Shown here: one piece after another, positions 8,429-17,513 of the stretch | How the letters are laid out: the number at the start of each line of letters is the position of its first letter | How positions within the stretch are numbered: position 1 is the stretch's first letter | Assembly: GCF_017912555.1 (NCBI RefSeq) | Contig: NZ_JAERSD010000001.1 | Location: 1 to 64,000 of the forward strand | Reading direction: 5' to 3' | Source of the DNA: Bacillus sp. REN3 | GTDB taxonomy: Bacteria; Bacillota; Bacilli; Bacillales; Cytobacillaceae | Length of the DNA: 64,000 nucleotides | Translations under genes and position numbers: made by a program | Notes under the pieces: model-generated | What the model saw: only the letters and a program-made list of their open reading frames with translations | The model's database searches: none | What the model was told of the DNA's origin: nothing

Positions 8429-9502
8429 ATGAAGATGCGACCTAAATGGCGTCTGCTATCACTGTTCACAATGATGGCATTGATTTTGTCCGGCTGTGGT
8501 GAGCCGTACTTGTCCGCTTTGAGGCCTGCAGGTGAAGTTGCGCAGTCTCAATACGAGCTCATGTTGTTGAGCACAGCGATTATGGTGGGAGTAATTGCTG
8601 TTGTCACTATCATTTTTATTATTGTTCTTCTTAAGTTCCGCAGAAAGAATGACAATGAAATCCCAAAGCAGGTTGAAGGAAGCCATAAACTAGAAATCCT
8701 TTGGACAGTCATTCCGATCTTGCTGCTTTTAATCCTGGCAGTGCCAACTGTTGCAGCAACTTTCAATCTTGCTGATGTCTCTAAAATGGATAAGAAAAAC
8801 AAGGACGGAAAGACGGATGTACTTGTTGTCAATGTACGCGCCAGCCTGTACTGGTGGGAATTTGAATATCCAAATGAAGAAATCGTCACCAGCCAGGAGT
8901 TAGTCGTTCCAACAGATGAAAAGGTTTACTTTAACCTTAAGGCATCTGATGTCAAGCACTCCTTCTGGATTCCAGCTGCTGGGGGCAAAATGGATACAAA
9001 CACTGATAACGTGAATAAGTTTTGGCTTGAATTCGACAGCAAAGCAGCAGATGAAGCTGGCGGACTGTTCTATGGAAAGTGCGCAGAGCTGTGCGGCCCT
9101 TCACACGCGCTGATGGATTTCAAGGTTAAAGCTGTTTCCCGCGCCGAATTCGATGACTGGACAAAGAGCATGCAAGCAGTCAAGGAACCAGCAAAAGCAG
9201 AAACTGCAGCTGCACAAAAAGGACAGGAAGTCTTCAACAATAGCTGTATCGGCTGCCACGCTGTCACTCCTGCCAATACAGCACCTGAAAAAGCGCGTGT
9301 TGGCCCGAACTTGACAAACTTTGGTGACCGTTCACGTATCGCCGGTGTCCTGGATCATTCAGAAGAAGATCTGAAGAATTGGCTCAAGGATCCTGAACAA
9401 TATAAGCCAGGCAACTTGATGACCGGAAAATATGGCGAACTTTCTGAAGAAGAGCTGGATGCTTTGACAGAATACTTAATGGGCTTAAAGGTCCAGAAAT
9501 AA
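8429..9502 (+). CDS. ctaC: Cytochrome c oxidase subunit II with fused cytochrome c domain (caa3 type)
   Basis: A 357-residue lipoprotein subunit. The signal peptide ends in LILSGC (lipobox). Two membrane helices follow, near residues 46-70 and 88-112. The CuA domain carries the metal ligands in KCAELCGPSHALM (near residue 217), and the C-terminal cytochrome c domain has CIGCH near residue 273 and a methionine (NLMTGKYG) as the likely sixth heme ligand. The fused cytochrome makes this a caa3 oxidase, which takes electrons from cytochrome c rather than quinol. It lies between ctaB and ctaD in one operon. Confidence 0.96.
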   Translation: MKMRPKWRLLSLFTMMALILSGCGEPYLSALRPAGEVAQSQYELMLLSTAIMVGVIAVVTIIFIIVLLKFRRKNDNEIPKQVEGSHKLEILWTVIPILLLLILAVPTVAATFNLADVSKMDKKNKDGKTDVLVVNVRASLYWWEFEYPNEEIVTSQELVVPTDEKVYFNLKASDVKHSFWIPAAGGKMDTNTDNVNKFWLEFDSKAADEAGGLFYGKCAELCGPSHALMDFKVKAVSRAEFDDWTKSMQAVKEPAKAETAAAQKGQEVFNNSCIGCHAVTPANTAPEKARVGPNLTNFGDRSRIAGVLDHSEEDLKNWLKDPEQYKPGNLMTGKYGELSEEELDALTEYLMGLKVQK

Positions 9503-9533
9503 AAGAAGATTTGGTTAAAAGGGAGGTAAAACT

Positions 9534-11405
9534 GTGAGTACCTATGCTCAGAAAAAAGGATTCGGAGCGACATTGTGGGATTTCCTCACAACAGTTGACC
9601 ACAAGAAAATCGCGATCCTTTATCTAATCGCTGGCGGATTCTTCTTTATCCTGGGTGGTTTGGAAGCTTTGTTCATCCGTATCCAGCTAGCTGTACCTAA
9701 CAATGACTTTGTGAGTGCGGGTTTCTACAATGAAATCTTGACGATGCACGGAACAACGATGATTTTCCTTGCTGCGATGCCGCTTTTATTCGCATTCATG
9801 AACGCTGTCATGCCGCTGCAAATCGGTGCGCGTGACGTTGCTTTCCCGTTCTTGAACGCTCTGGGTTTCTGGCTGTTCTTCTTTGGCGGACTGTTCCTGA
9901 ACCTCTCATGGTTCATGGGAGGAGCGCCAGACGCGGGCTGGACTTCCTATGCTTCACTTTCGCTTGCATCGAATACACATGGGATTGATTTCTATGCTTT
10001 AGGACTGCAGATTTCAGGTGCCGGCACATTGATCGGGGGTATCAACTTCCTGGTTACGATCATTACCATGCGTGCACCCGGGATGACTTATATGCGTATG
10101 CCGTTGTTCACATGGACAACATTTGTAACATCCGCTCTCATCCTGTTCGCGTTCCCGCCACTGACTGTCGGTCTATTCTTATTGATTTTTGACCGTATGT
10201 TCGGCGCTAATTTCTTTGATGTTGCAAATGGTGGGAATACGATCATCTGGGAACATCTGTTTTGGATTTTCGGACACCCTGAGGTTTATATTCTAATCCT
10301 GCCTTCATTCGGTATTTTCTCTGAGATTTTCTCGATTTTTTCAAGGAAGCGTCTGTTTGGATATTCTTCAATGGTATTCGCAACTGTATTGATTGGTTTC
10401 CTTGGATTCATGGTTTGGGCCCACCACATGTTCACAACCGGACTGGGACCTGTTGCCAACGCTATTTTCGCAGTGGCCACTATGGCGATTGCAGTTCCAA
10501 CAGGAATCAAGATCTTCAACTGGCTGTTCACGATGTGGGGAGGAAGCATCAAGTTCACGACGCCAATGCTCTGGGCAACTGCGTTCATCCCTTCCTTCGT
10601 TGCCGGAGGGGTAACTGGTGTCATGCTTGCTACAGCGCCTGCTGACTACCAGTACCATGACAGCTATTTCGTAGTCGCACACTTCCACTATGTTATCGTT
10701 GGCGGTGTTGTGTTCGCGTTATTGGCAGGAACTCATTTATATTGGCCGAAGATGTTTGGCACAATGCTTAATGAAACGATGGGTAAAATCACATTCTGGC
10801 TGTTCTTGATTGGTTTCCATCTGACATTCTTCATCCAGCATTTCCTGGGCCTGATGGGTATGCCTCGCCGCATTTTCACATTCCTCCCTGGGCAGGGGTT
10901 GGAAACAGGCAACCTGGTGAGTTCCATTGGTGCTGCATTGATGGCGATTGCCGTAGTCTTACTTTTAGTCAATATCGTCATGACATCTGTAAAAAATGAA
11001 AAAGTCGGAAATGATCCTTGGGGAGACGGACGTACACTTGAATGGGCAGTCGCTTCGCCACCACCATTCTATAACTTCAAGCAGCTTCCGCTCGTTCGCG
11101 GCTTGGACGCATATTGGCTTGAAAAGATGGAAGGAAAGAGCGGCATGACGCCGGCAGAACCACTGGGCGATATCCACATGCCTAATAGTTCTTTCACTCC
11201 ATTTGTCATCGCTCTGGGACTTTTCATTGCAGCTTTCGGTGCAATGTATCGTACAGAGTACTCCTGGGGACTTGCCGTCCTGATTGGCGGATTTGTTGTT
11301 ACGTTCGGTGCGATGTTCTTCCGCTCAATCAAGGATGACCATGGATTCCATATTCATAAAGAAGATTTAATGGATGATGAGAATGATAAGGGGGTAAAGG
11401 CATAA
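9534..11405 (+). CDS. ctaD: Cytochrome c oxidase subunit I
   Basis: The heme-copper core subunit, 623 residues with about 14 membrane helices. The CuB histidine-tyrosine motif FGHPEVY is near residue 246, HHMFTTG near 296, and the heme a/a3 ligands lie in HDSYFVVAHFHY near 375. It starts with GTG 9534 after GGGAGG. It overlaps ctaE by one base (TAATG), so the two are translated together. Length matches B. subtilis CtaD. Confidence 0.97.
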   Translation: MSTYAQKKGFGATLWDFLTTVDHKKIAILYLIAGGFFFILGGLEALFIRIQLAVPNNDFVSAGFYNEILTMHGTTMIFLAAMPLLFAFMNAVMPLQIGARDVAFPFLNALGFWLFFFGGLFLNLSWFMGGAPDAGWTSYASLSLASNTHGIDFYALGLQISGAGTLIGGINFLVTIITMRAPGMTYMRMPLFTWTTFVTSALILFAFPPLTVGLFLLIFDRMFGANFFDVANGGNTIIWEHLFWIFGHPEVYILILPSFGIFSEIFSIFSRKRLFGYSSMVFATVLIGFLGFMVWAHHMFTTGLGPVANAIFAVATMAIAVPTGIKIFNWLFTMWGGSIKFTTPMLWATAFIPSFVAGGVTGVMLATAPADYQYHDSYFVVAHFHYVIVGGVVFALLAGTHLYWPKMFGTMLNETMGKITFWLFLIGFHLTFFIQHFLGLMGMPRRIFTFLPGQGLETGNLVSSIGAALMAIAVVLLLVNIVMTSVKNEKVGNDPWGDGRTLEWAVASPPPFYNFKQLPLVRGLDAYWLEKMEGKSGMTPAEPLGDIHMPNSSFTPFVIALGLFIAAFGAMYRTEYSWGLAVLIGGFVVTFGAMFFRSIKDDHGFHIHKEDLMDDENDKGVKA

Positions 11406-12034
11406 TGCAAGCTGAAGAAAAATTCACTTACGAAACATGGCCTGCTTCGCCGGAAAAAGCGACCCTCGAAGCAAAGAATAAATTTTTAGGCTTTTGGTTT
11501 TTCCTTGGCGGCGAAACGGTTTTGTTCGCTACGCTCTTTGCCACTTATCTTGCATTGAAAGATAAGGTCCCTAACGCAGAGCACGCGCTGGCGAAGGATC
11601 TTTTCGAGCTTCCGCTGGCATTTATGGCAACAATGCTGCTTTTGACAAGCTCATTGACAAGTGTGTATGCGATGTACCACATGAAGAATTATGATTTCAA
11701 AAAAATGCAGCTTTGGCTTGGAATGACCGTCCTTCTGGGGGCAGCCTTCCTTGCCCTTGAGATTTACGAGTTCAATCACTATGTACATGAATATGGACAT
11801 ACGTTTACATCCAGTGCGTTTGGTTCTGCATTTTACACACTGGTCGGTTTCCATGGGGCGCACGTTACCTTCGGACTAGCGTGGATCATCACTCTGATGG
11901 CCCGCAACTCGAAACGGGGATTGAATCTCTACAATGCTCCGAAGTTCTATGTTGCCAGCCTTTACTGGCACTTCATCGATGTTGTGTGGGTATTCATTTT
12001 CACTGTAGTATATCTAATGGGAATGGTGGGATAA
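11405..12034 (+). CDS. ctaE: Cytochrome c oxidase subunit III
   Basis: A 209-residue subunit III of the caa3 oxidase with five predicted membrane helices. Family hallmarks are FLGGETVLFATLFATYL near residue 36, FHGAHVTFGL near 150 and LYWHFIDVVWVFIF near the C-terminus. Subunit III stabilises the core and proton uptake. Its start codon shares a base with the ctaD stop, and ctaF follows after four bases. Confidence 0.96.
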   Translation: MQAEEKFTYETWPASPEKATLEAKNKFLGFWFFLGGETVLFATLFATYLALKDKVPNAEHALAKDLFELPLAFMATMLLLTSSLTSVYAMYHMKNYDFKKMQLWLGMTVLLGAAFLALEIYEFNHYVHEYGHTFTSSAFGSAFYTLVGFHGAHVTFGLAWIITLMARNSKRGLNLYNAPKFYVASLYWHFIDVVWVFIFTVVYLMGMVG

Positions 12035-12038
12035 ACTG

Positions 12039-12374
12039 ATGGCGAATCAACAACCAAGTTCAGGGAACCCAAGGGTAGACATCGAATATCGCCGCAAGAA
12101 AAGCGCGGAAGAGATGAGATACCAAATCGTTTCCTTTGCATTAATGATTTTCTTGACAATTGTTGCTTTTGTTGCTGTAGGGTATGAAGGATTTTCAGGC
12201 TGGTTTACAGTACCGTTCATCCTCCTGCTTGCAGTAGTCCAGGTTATTTTCCAACTGTACTATTTCATGCATATGAGCCATAAAGGACATGAGGCACCAG
12301 CATTGTTCCTATATTCTGGCGCTTTGATCGGCGCTGTTACGGTTCTTGCTTTTACAACAATTATCTGGTGGTAA
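12039..12374 (+). CDS. ctaF: Cytochrome c oxidase subunit IV (CtaF)
   Basis: A 111-residue membrane subunit with three hydrophobic helices after a basic N-terminus. FQLYYFMHMSHKGHE near residue 70 is the family hallmark. It is the small bacterial subunit IV of caa3 and bo3-type oxidases. Last gene of the ctaB-F run, followed by a terminator. Confidence 0.94.
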   Translation: MANQQPSSGNPRVDIEYRRKKSAEEMRYQIVSFALMIFLTIVAFVAVGYEGFSGWFTVPFILLLAVVQVIFQLYYFMHMSHKGHEAPALFLYSGALIGAVTVLAFTTIIWW

Positions 12375-12395
12375 GGAATAATTAAACCATATGAA

Positions 12396-12424
12396 AAAAT
12401 CGGCTTTTCCGGCCGATTTTTTCT
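12396..12424 (+). terminator. Terminator of the ctaBCDEF operon
   Basis: AAAATCGGC (12396-12404) pairs with GCCGATTTT (12412-12420), followed by T's. Confidence 0.9.
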
Positions 12425-12746
12425 TTGCTTAGCAAAAGGATAGGTTTTTGCAATTGGACAAATGCTCGGTTCTGCTGTAAACGCCGCTTCCGAACAGGGG
12501 GGATCTTTCAGGAATAGTCTGTCTTATCAAGTATTTCGGTGAAAGCAGAAGGGTGGGCTTACTGCTGTCCGCAGCCAGTGCCAGGCAACAGCATGAAATC
12601 AGGTGCTGTTTCACAGCCGGTGCTGCATGGATTAGGGTAGCGTCTCCTTGCCAGCGGACGTTCCTTTTCCTACCGGTGTTCGTTGATCAAGGCGGAAGTG
12701 CATACCTATTTGAATAAAGAATGCATTTTATGGAAAGTCCATTTCA
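12425..12746. other. Intergenic stretch between ctaF and ctaG, no gene seen
   Basis: About 320 bases with no ribosome site or recognisable coding sequence. Short minus-strand frames here have no family resemblance. The ctaG promoter begins at its right edge. Confidence 0.5.
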
Positions 12747-12775
12747 TTGAAGTTGCAATCAGCAGAAAGTATAAT
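12747..12775 (+). promoter_or_regulatory. Candidate sigma-A promoter for ctaG
   Basis: TTGAAG (12747-12752), a 17-base spacer, and a perfect TATAAT (12770-12775), 35 bases before the ctaG start codon. This suggests ctaG can be expressed apart from ctaBCDEF. Confidence 0.65.
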
Positions 12776-12809
12776 GGAATAAAAGTTTTAAATTTCGCGG
12801 GGTGAAAAA

Positions 12810-13712
12810 ATGCTTACTCTTGACATATTCGGTTTCAGAGCTTTATGGAGCCCTTACTATTTTTTGGTACTTGCAGGACTTCTGATTGCTTATTACCTAG
12901 TTGTTTTTAAGTATTATGGCCGTTTTAAAAACGGGACTCCTGCTACAATGAAACAGGCGTCGAATTTTACTGCGTTCATTATTGTACTGTATCTGATAAA
13001 GGGTTCTCCTGTCGATTTGATGGGGCATATCACTTTTTATACCCATATGATTCAGATGGCCGTACTGTATCTGGTTGTACCGCCGCTGTTGATTTTTGGC
13101 CTTCCTGATTGGCTGTGGAGATCATTCCTTTCACTCCCGGTTGTCAACCAGGTGTTCCGATTCCTGACGAAACCGCTGATTTCGCTGATCATGTTCAACG
13201 GAATCTTTTCGATCTACCATATCCCGCTTGTTTTTGATGTCGTGAAGACCAACATGTGGCTGCATGCAGGCTATACATCAATCCTGTTTGTGCTAGCGGT
13301 GAATATGTGGTGGCCGCTTATCAATAATCTGGCAGAGCACCAGACATTGACTGGTTTGAAGAAAATTGGCTATATTTTCGCCGACGGTATCCTGATCACG
13401 CCGGCGTGTGCGTTGATCATTTTTGCGGACGCTCCAATGTACTCCACTTTCTCTGATCCTAACGCATGGGCCCAATCGCTTCAACTGTGTGTACCGACAA
13501 CAACGCTTTCATCACTTGATTTAAGCGGGCCTGAAACTTTCAGTTCAATGTCCCTGCTGCATGACCAGCAATTAGGCGGAGTCATCATGAAGATTATCCA
13601 GGAAATTGTTTACGGATTCTTTTTGGCCTATACCTTTTTTCAATGGTATCGCAAAGAGCAGTCTGAGGAGAAATCACTCAATCTTTCCCATTCGCCGCAG
13701 ACAGTTGAATAA
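12810..13712 (+). CDS. ctaG: Cytochrome c oxidase assembly factor CtaG
   Basis: A 300-residue membrane protein of the caa3_CtaG family with about seven hydrophobic helices. Typical segments are GHITFYTHMIQMAVLYLVVPPLL near residue 72 (cited in part), YHIPLVFD near 139 and MSLLHDQQLGGVIMK near 250. In B. subtilis CtaG is needed for active caa3 oxidase, probably for CuB or heme insertion. It is separated from ctaF by a terminator and has its own promoter-like sequence. Confidence 0.93.
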   Translation: MLTLDIFGFRALWSPYYFLVLAGLLIAYYLVVFKYYGRFKNGTPATMKQASNFTAFIIVLYLIKGSPVDLMGHITFYTHMIQMAVLYLVVPPLLIFGLPDWLWRSFLSLPVVNQVFRFLTKPLISLIMFNGIFSIYHIPLVFDVVKTNMWLHAGYTSILFVLAVNMWWPLINNLAEHQTLTGLKKIGYIFADGILITPACALIIFADAPMYSTFSDPNAWAQSLQLCVPTTTLSSLDLSGPETFSSMSLLHDQQLGGVIMKIIQEIVYGFFLAYTFFQWYRKEQSEEKSLNLSHSPQTVE

Positions 13713-13723
13713 TCCTTAAGTCC

Positions 13724-13770
13724 AGAGGCTGTCACAAAAGGTCAACATTTTCGATCTTAGGATAGCCTCT
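13724..13770. repeat. Long-loop inverted repeat after ctaG
   Basis: AGAGGCT (13724-13730) and AGCCTCT (13764-13770) are inverted copies followed by a modest T-rich stretch. It may be a weak terminator of ctaG. Confidence 0.4.
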
Positions 13771-13867
13771 CTTAATTTTCCGGTTTCATGGCATCCAATA
13801 TTGAAAAAACAGAGCCTGTCACCTACAATTAGTTTTGTGGACAAAAAAAGAATGAGAGGGAATTTTT

Positions 13868-14332
13868 ATGGCTAATTTACCGATTTTGCCTACGATCAGC
13901 ACATCATTCATTGTGCTGAGCGCTATTTTTGTAGCGATAGGATGGGGACAGATCAAGCAAAGGAAAATTGAAAAACACCGAAAGACGATGACGCTTGCGG
14001 GAATATTCGCGGTTCTTTTTTTCATTATTTACGCGTCCAGGACCCTTTTCATCGGAAATACATCTTTCGGTGGGCCTGATGACATTAAGATTTATTATAC
14101 GCTATTCCTTATATTCCATATTACACTTGCTACGATAGGTGCGGTCCTGGGCATCATTTCCTTGTATTCGGGATATAAAAACAGGCTTGAACGCCACAGG
14201 AAACTTGGTCCGATCACCAGTACAGTCTGGTTCTTTACCGCAATAACAGGCGTGGCTGTCTACCTGCTTCTTTACGTTTTTTACAAAGGCGGAGAAACTA
14301 CCTCGGTCATCAAGGCAATTCTCGGCTTTTAA
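13868..14332 (+). CDS. DUF420 membrane protein (YozB/CtaM-like oxidase biogenesis factor)
   Basis: A 154-residue protein with four membrane helices and the DUF420 layout: LPTISTSFIVLSA at the start, HRKTMTLAGI, a FHITLA helix, and ERHRKLGPITSTVWFFTAITG. Conserved histidines flank the helices. The S. aureus homolog CtaM is required for function of a heme A-type terminal oxidase; B. subtilis has YozB elsewhere in its genome. Placement right behind ctaG supports a role in maturation of the caa3 enzyme. RBS GAGAGGGAA precedes the ATG. Confidence 0.85.
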   Translation: MANLPILPTISTSFIVLSAIFVAIGWGQIKQRKIEKHRKTMTLAGIFAVLFFIIYASRTLFIGNTSFGGPDDIKIYYTLFLIFHITLATIGAVLGIISLYSGYKNRLERHRKLGPITSTVWFFTAITGVAVYLLLYVFYKGGETTSVIKAILGF

Positions 14333-14342
14333 TAACTGGCTA

Positions 14343-14386
14343 AAAAAGCCCCCCTTCCAAAGTTCAGCTGGAAGGGGGCTTTTTTA
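14343..14386. terminator. Bidirectional terminator between the DUF420 gene and the AI-2E family gene
   Basis: A 16-bp GC-rich stem (arms about 14343-14358 and 14370-14385, GCCCCCTTCC with GGAAGGGGGC) flanked by A and T runs. Confidence 0.92.
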
Positions 14387-15445
14387 TCATATTTTGAAGT
14401 TCATTTTGATGATACCGGCTTCCTTTGCTGAATTGAAGGCGATGAGGATCAGGGGCCCAATGATGAAGCCAAGGATTCCTAACAGCTTCAATCCTAAATA
14501 CATGGCGATTAGCGTGGCAAGAGGTGACAGGCCGATGTGACTGCCCATCACTTTCGGTTCTACAGTCCTTCTGATAATGAGCAGGATGACCGCCAAGATT
14601 CCAAGCTGTGTCCCCAGAGCGATGTTCCCGGTGACTAGATGGAAAATGGACCACGGTGCCAATATGACAATCGAACCGATGATTGGAATGAAGTCTATCA
14701 CCCAGATGATCGCAGACATGACAATCGCATATTCCGGCGCGATGAACAGCAGACCAATCAAAGCAACAATGAAAATCAGGACACTGACAAGGAATTGGGC
14801 TTTCAGGAACCCAAATACGACATACGATAGTCGGGAGGTCATGAAATGGACCTTGTCGGCCGTTTTTTCAGTTAAATGGCTGTAGACTGCCCGTCTCAAT
14901 GAAGGCAAATCAAGCAGGAACAGGAAAAGAGCAATCAAATAGACAAGAAAGCTGATCAGGAAATTAGGGATATTAGTCAGCAGTGCTTTTAAATTATCAA
15001 TGTTAATGAAAGCAATCATGTCGTTTTTTAGCTTATTCAGGAATTCTTCCGTGCGGTCACTGAATTCAGTTACGACTTCTTTAGGAAGGTCACTTGCAGC
15101 CTCAATCAAGTGGTGTTCAGCCTTATACCAGGCATTGGTGATCTCGTTTATGTAAACGGGCGTGTTTTCAATTAGCTGGATCACCTCTGTTACTGCGGTT
15201 GTCGTAAGGAAATACCCCGAAACACCAATCAACAGGACAAAAAGAAGGAAAATCACCAGGACGGAAAGGCGGCGCCCAACTTTGAGTCTCTGCTGGAGAT
15301 AGATTACTGCTGGCTCCAGGAAAAGAGCCGTGATCAAGGCGGCAATGAGCGGGATAGAAACCGGCAGGATGATATATAGAACAACTGCAGTAAAGATGGC
15401 AATAAGTGCAAAAATCCAAAATCTCTTAGTAAAAATACCGGCCAA
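14387..15445 (-). CDS. AI-2E/PerM family membrane protein (YtvI-like)
   Basis: A 352-residue protein with about eight hydrophobic segments and a long soluble loop at residues 85-165. The C-terminal half has the family motifs DFIPIIGSIVIL near residue 240 and EPKVMGSHIGLSPLATL near 300, then GFIIGPLILI. The family contains AI-2 exporters, sodium/proton antiporters and the sporulation protein YtvI; substrate cannot be assigned. It starts with TTG, six to seven bases after AAAGGAG on the minus strand. It is not part of the B. subtilis ctaG-ylbA interval as I recall it. Confidence 0.8.
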   Translation of the reverse strand: MAGIFTKRFWIFALIAIFTAVVLYIILPVSIPLIAALITALFLEPAVIYLQQRLKVGRRLSVLVIFLLFVLLIGVSGYFLTTTAVTEVIQLIENTPVYINEITNAWYKAEHHLIEAASDLPKEVVTEFSDRTEEFLNKLKNDMIAFINIDNLKALLTNIPNFLISFLVYLIALFLFLLDLPSLRRAVYSHLTEKTADKVHFMTSRLSYVVFGFLKAQFLVSVLIFIVALIGLLFIAPEYAIVMSAIIWVIDFIPIIGSIVILAPWSIFHLVTGNIALGTQLGILAVILLIIRRTVEPKVMGSHIGLSPLATLIAMYLGLKLLGILGFIIGPLILIAFNSAKEAGIIKMNFKI

Positions 15446-15669
15446 TGCGGACTCCTTTCTATACTCAATAAGAGTAAAAACACTTCATAATAAATTTACA
15501 AAAGTCTATATCAAAACATAAAGTTCAGTTTTTGCTGAAAATATTGTCCGATGTGGATAATTCATGAAAGGAACAACTGAAAAACCTTAACATTTAAATT
15601 ATAGTATGCATTTACTATAAGAAACAACCAAAAGATTCAACCAATACAATTCTTCGACCGGGGTGACCT

Positions 15670-16029
15670 ATGGTGAAAGATAGGACGATTTCACGGGAGG
15701 TTTGCATGGCCCTTTGCGCAATCATCCATGCTGCAATTGATGAAAGCTCCTTTTTTACCCAGGCTGCAGAAGGAAACAGGAGAAAGCTCCAATTCCCTAG
15801 AAAGTACTGCTTCTCTGACGGAGGGGTGATGATCGGAATGGAAGATGGGAAAATCACAGCAAAGGTCCATATCGGCATGGAAGTTGGAAGTTTATCCATT
15901 CATAAAACTGTTCTTGGTCTGCAAAAAAGAATTTTCCACGATGCTGCCCTGCTGACCGGACATGTAATTGGCAAGGTGGATGTATTTGTCGCTAATATCG
16001 GCAAGGCACCTATCAAAGTTGAAAGCTGA
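15670..16029 (+). CDS. Conserved small protein, positional candidate for YlbA
   Basis: A 119-residue soluble protein I do not recognise with certainty. The N-terminal half is helical (REVCMALCAIIHAAID) and basic. The C-terminal half (KITAKVHIGMEVGSLSIHKTVLGLQKRI ... GKVDVFVANIG, quoted in part) has the strand-helix-strand rhythm of Asp23/Gls24-type alkaline shock proteins, a weak resemblance. Position between ctaG and ylbB matches ylbA of B. subtilis. A GGGGTGA site at 15660-15666 precedes ATG 15670; GTG 15673 is an equally possible start. Confidence 0.65.
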   Translation: MVKDRTISREVCMALCAIIHAAIDESSFFTQAAEGNRRKLQFPRKYCFSDGGVMIGMEDGKITAKVHIGMEVGSLSIHKTVLGLQKRIFHDAALLTGHVIGKVDVFVANIGKAPIKVES

Positions 16030-16201
16030 TAATCGCCACAATTGATTGCGAAACGACTACACCCATTCAAGTACATGCAGACCAAAGTGATAGTACTGAA
16101 CTCAGAAGGGTGGTTCTGTCAACTTCCCTCGGCGCCATTTAACTGGCTCATGTAAAAAAAACGCTGAAGACTATAAGTCCTGGGGAAAATTACTACAATA
16201 A

Positions 16202-16227
16202 AAAAAGACGCAATCATGCGTCTTTTT
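16202..16227. terminator. Bidirectional terminator
   Basis: AAAAAGACGCA (16202-16212) pairs with TGCGTCTTTTT (16217-16227). It serves the rightward unknown gene and the leftward yugN-like gene. Confidence 0.9.
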
Positions 16228-16234
16228 CAGCTGT

Positions 16235-16594
16235 TTATAAGGCGAATTTCTCGATTTCTGCTTTGATGTCTTGTAAAAGCTTTTCGCACTGGCTGACCAG
16301 TCCGCCGGGGAAATGTTCCCCTTCGCCATACTCGACTCCATGTGGATAATAATGCTTGCCGAGCAATGGCGCCATTAACTGGATGATAGCTTTATGGGCG
16401 CCAACATCCCCTTCGTGCACATACCCCTGGACACGAAGATAATATGTACCTTCTTTCATTTCGAATTTTCGGTCGTAGGTGACACGCTCATAATCCCACT
16501 GTCCTTCTCGGATAAGCCCATGCGCATGCATGACCTCATCAAGGCGGTTCAATTCTGCCTTAAGCGTCTCAATGCCGGTATTTTCAAATTTCAT
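16235..16594 (-). CDS. YugN-like family protein
   Basis: A 119-residue soluble protein matching the YugN-like family: MKFENTGIE at the start, YERVTYDRKFE, the YYLRVQGYVHEGDVG strand region, and LGKHYYPHGVEYGE near the C-terminus. The function is unknown. I start it at the ATG six bases after GGAGGG on the minus strand; the frame is open seven codons further (to 16615) without a ribosome site. B. subtilis yugN is located elsewhere, so this placement differs. Confidence 0.85.
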   Translation of the reverse strand: MKFENTGIETLKAELNRLDEVMHAHGLIREGQWDYERVTYDRKFEMKEGTYYLRVQGYVHEGDVGAHKAIIQLMAPLLGKHYYPHGVEYGEGEHFPGGLVSQCEKLLQDIKAEIEKFAL

Positions 16595-16841
16595 CCTATT
16601 CCCTCCTAAAAACACACTGCATTTATATGTCCATAAAAACAGTTGATCACAATTTCAATAATAGTAAAAAAATGCATAACTTGCAATGAATATAAATTGG
16701 ATATTCCCACTATTTTCGCTGATGATGAAGTTAGTATTCAATGCTCAGGTTCGATTTATGCAGGATTGAAGGAATAATATACAGTCTTTGGGAGACTCTA
16801 CTATTGGATAGCAAGATCCATTCAAAAGGAGGCTTATGTAT

Positions 16842-17270
16842 ATGCGTGAAATACGAGAAATCATGACACAGGAAATTGAAACTTGCTCCTTGCTAGACAA
16901 TGTTTATGAAGCAGCGGTAAAAATGAAAGATTGGAACGTAGGTGCCATTCCGGTGGTCGACGGAGATAGGCTGGTCGGCATGATTACCGATCGTGATATC
17001 GTCATTCGTGGTGTTGCTGACAAACATCCTCCATCTTCAAAGGTAGAAGATGTAATGAGCGAGCACCTTATAACTGCGACTCCTGATATGTCAACACAGG
17101 AAGCAACAAGGCTGATGGCAGAGCATCAAATAAGAAGGCTGCCTATAGTGGAAGGAGATAAGCTTGTTGGGATCGTCGCCCTTGGCGATTTTGCTGTAAA
17201 TGAAATGACAGACCAGCAGGCACAGCATGCTTTATCGGAGATTTCCGAACCAGGAAACCAAATACAATAA
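16842..17270 (+). CDS. ylbB: CBS-domain-pair protein YlbB
   Basis: A 142-residue protein made of two CBS motifs (residues about 8-60 and 72-125), each with the pattern VGAIPVVDGDRLVGMITDRDI and RRLPIVEGDKLVGIVALGD. CBS pairs usually bind adenosyl nucleotides and act as regulatory modules; no effector domain is attached. The start at 16842 is nine bases after AAAGGAGG; ATG 16836 is only three bases away and less likely. It lies before ylbC as in B. subtilis. Confidence 0.9.
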   Translation: MREIREIMTQEIETCSLLDNVYEAAVKMKDWNVGAIPVVDGDRLVGMITDRDIVIRGVADKHPPSSKVEDVMSEHLITATPDMSTQEATRLMAEHQIRRLPIVEGDKLVGIVALGDFAVNEMTDQQAQHALSEISEPGNQIQ

Positions 17271-17274
17271 CATT

Positions 17275-17307
17275 GGAGGCACCCTGACTGGGGGGCCTCT
17301 TGTTTTT
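17275..17307 (+). terminator. Weak terminator-like hairpin after ylbB
   Basis: GAGGC (17276-17280) pairs with GCCTC (17295-17299), followed by a T run at 17303-17307. The loop is long. Confidence 0.45.
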
Positions 17308-17428
17308 AGAAAGTGAAAAAATGGCAGGGTGGGCGATAAGCAGGCCCTGGTAAAAATCCATTATCTATCCTTTCTGTAATTATCTGGGTGCGCATCTTGT
17401 TAATTTTTTATACGGATATGCAGTTTCT

Positions 17429-17457
17429 ATCAAAAGAAACATTTAAAATGATATAAT
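17429..17457 (+). promoter_or_regulatory. Candidate extended -10 promoter for ylbC
   Basis: TGA plus TATAAT (17449-17457) forms an extended -10 element. The -35 match (ATCAAA, 17 bases upstream) is poor, as is common with extended -10 promoters. Confidence 0.5.
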
Positions 17458-17513
17458 AATTTTGAAAATCAGTCATACAGTAATAGAGAAGATGATAGAA
17501 AGGGGGATTCCAT

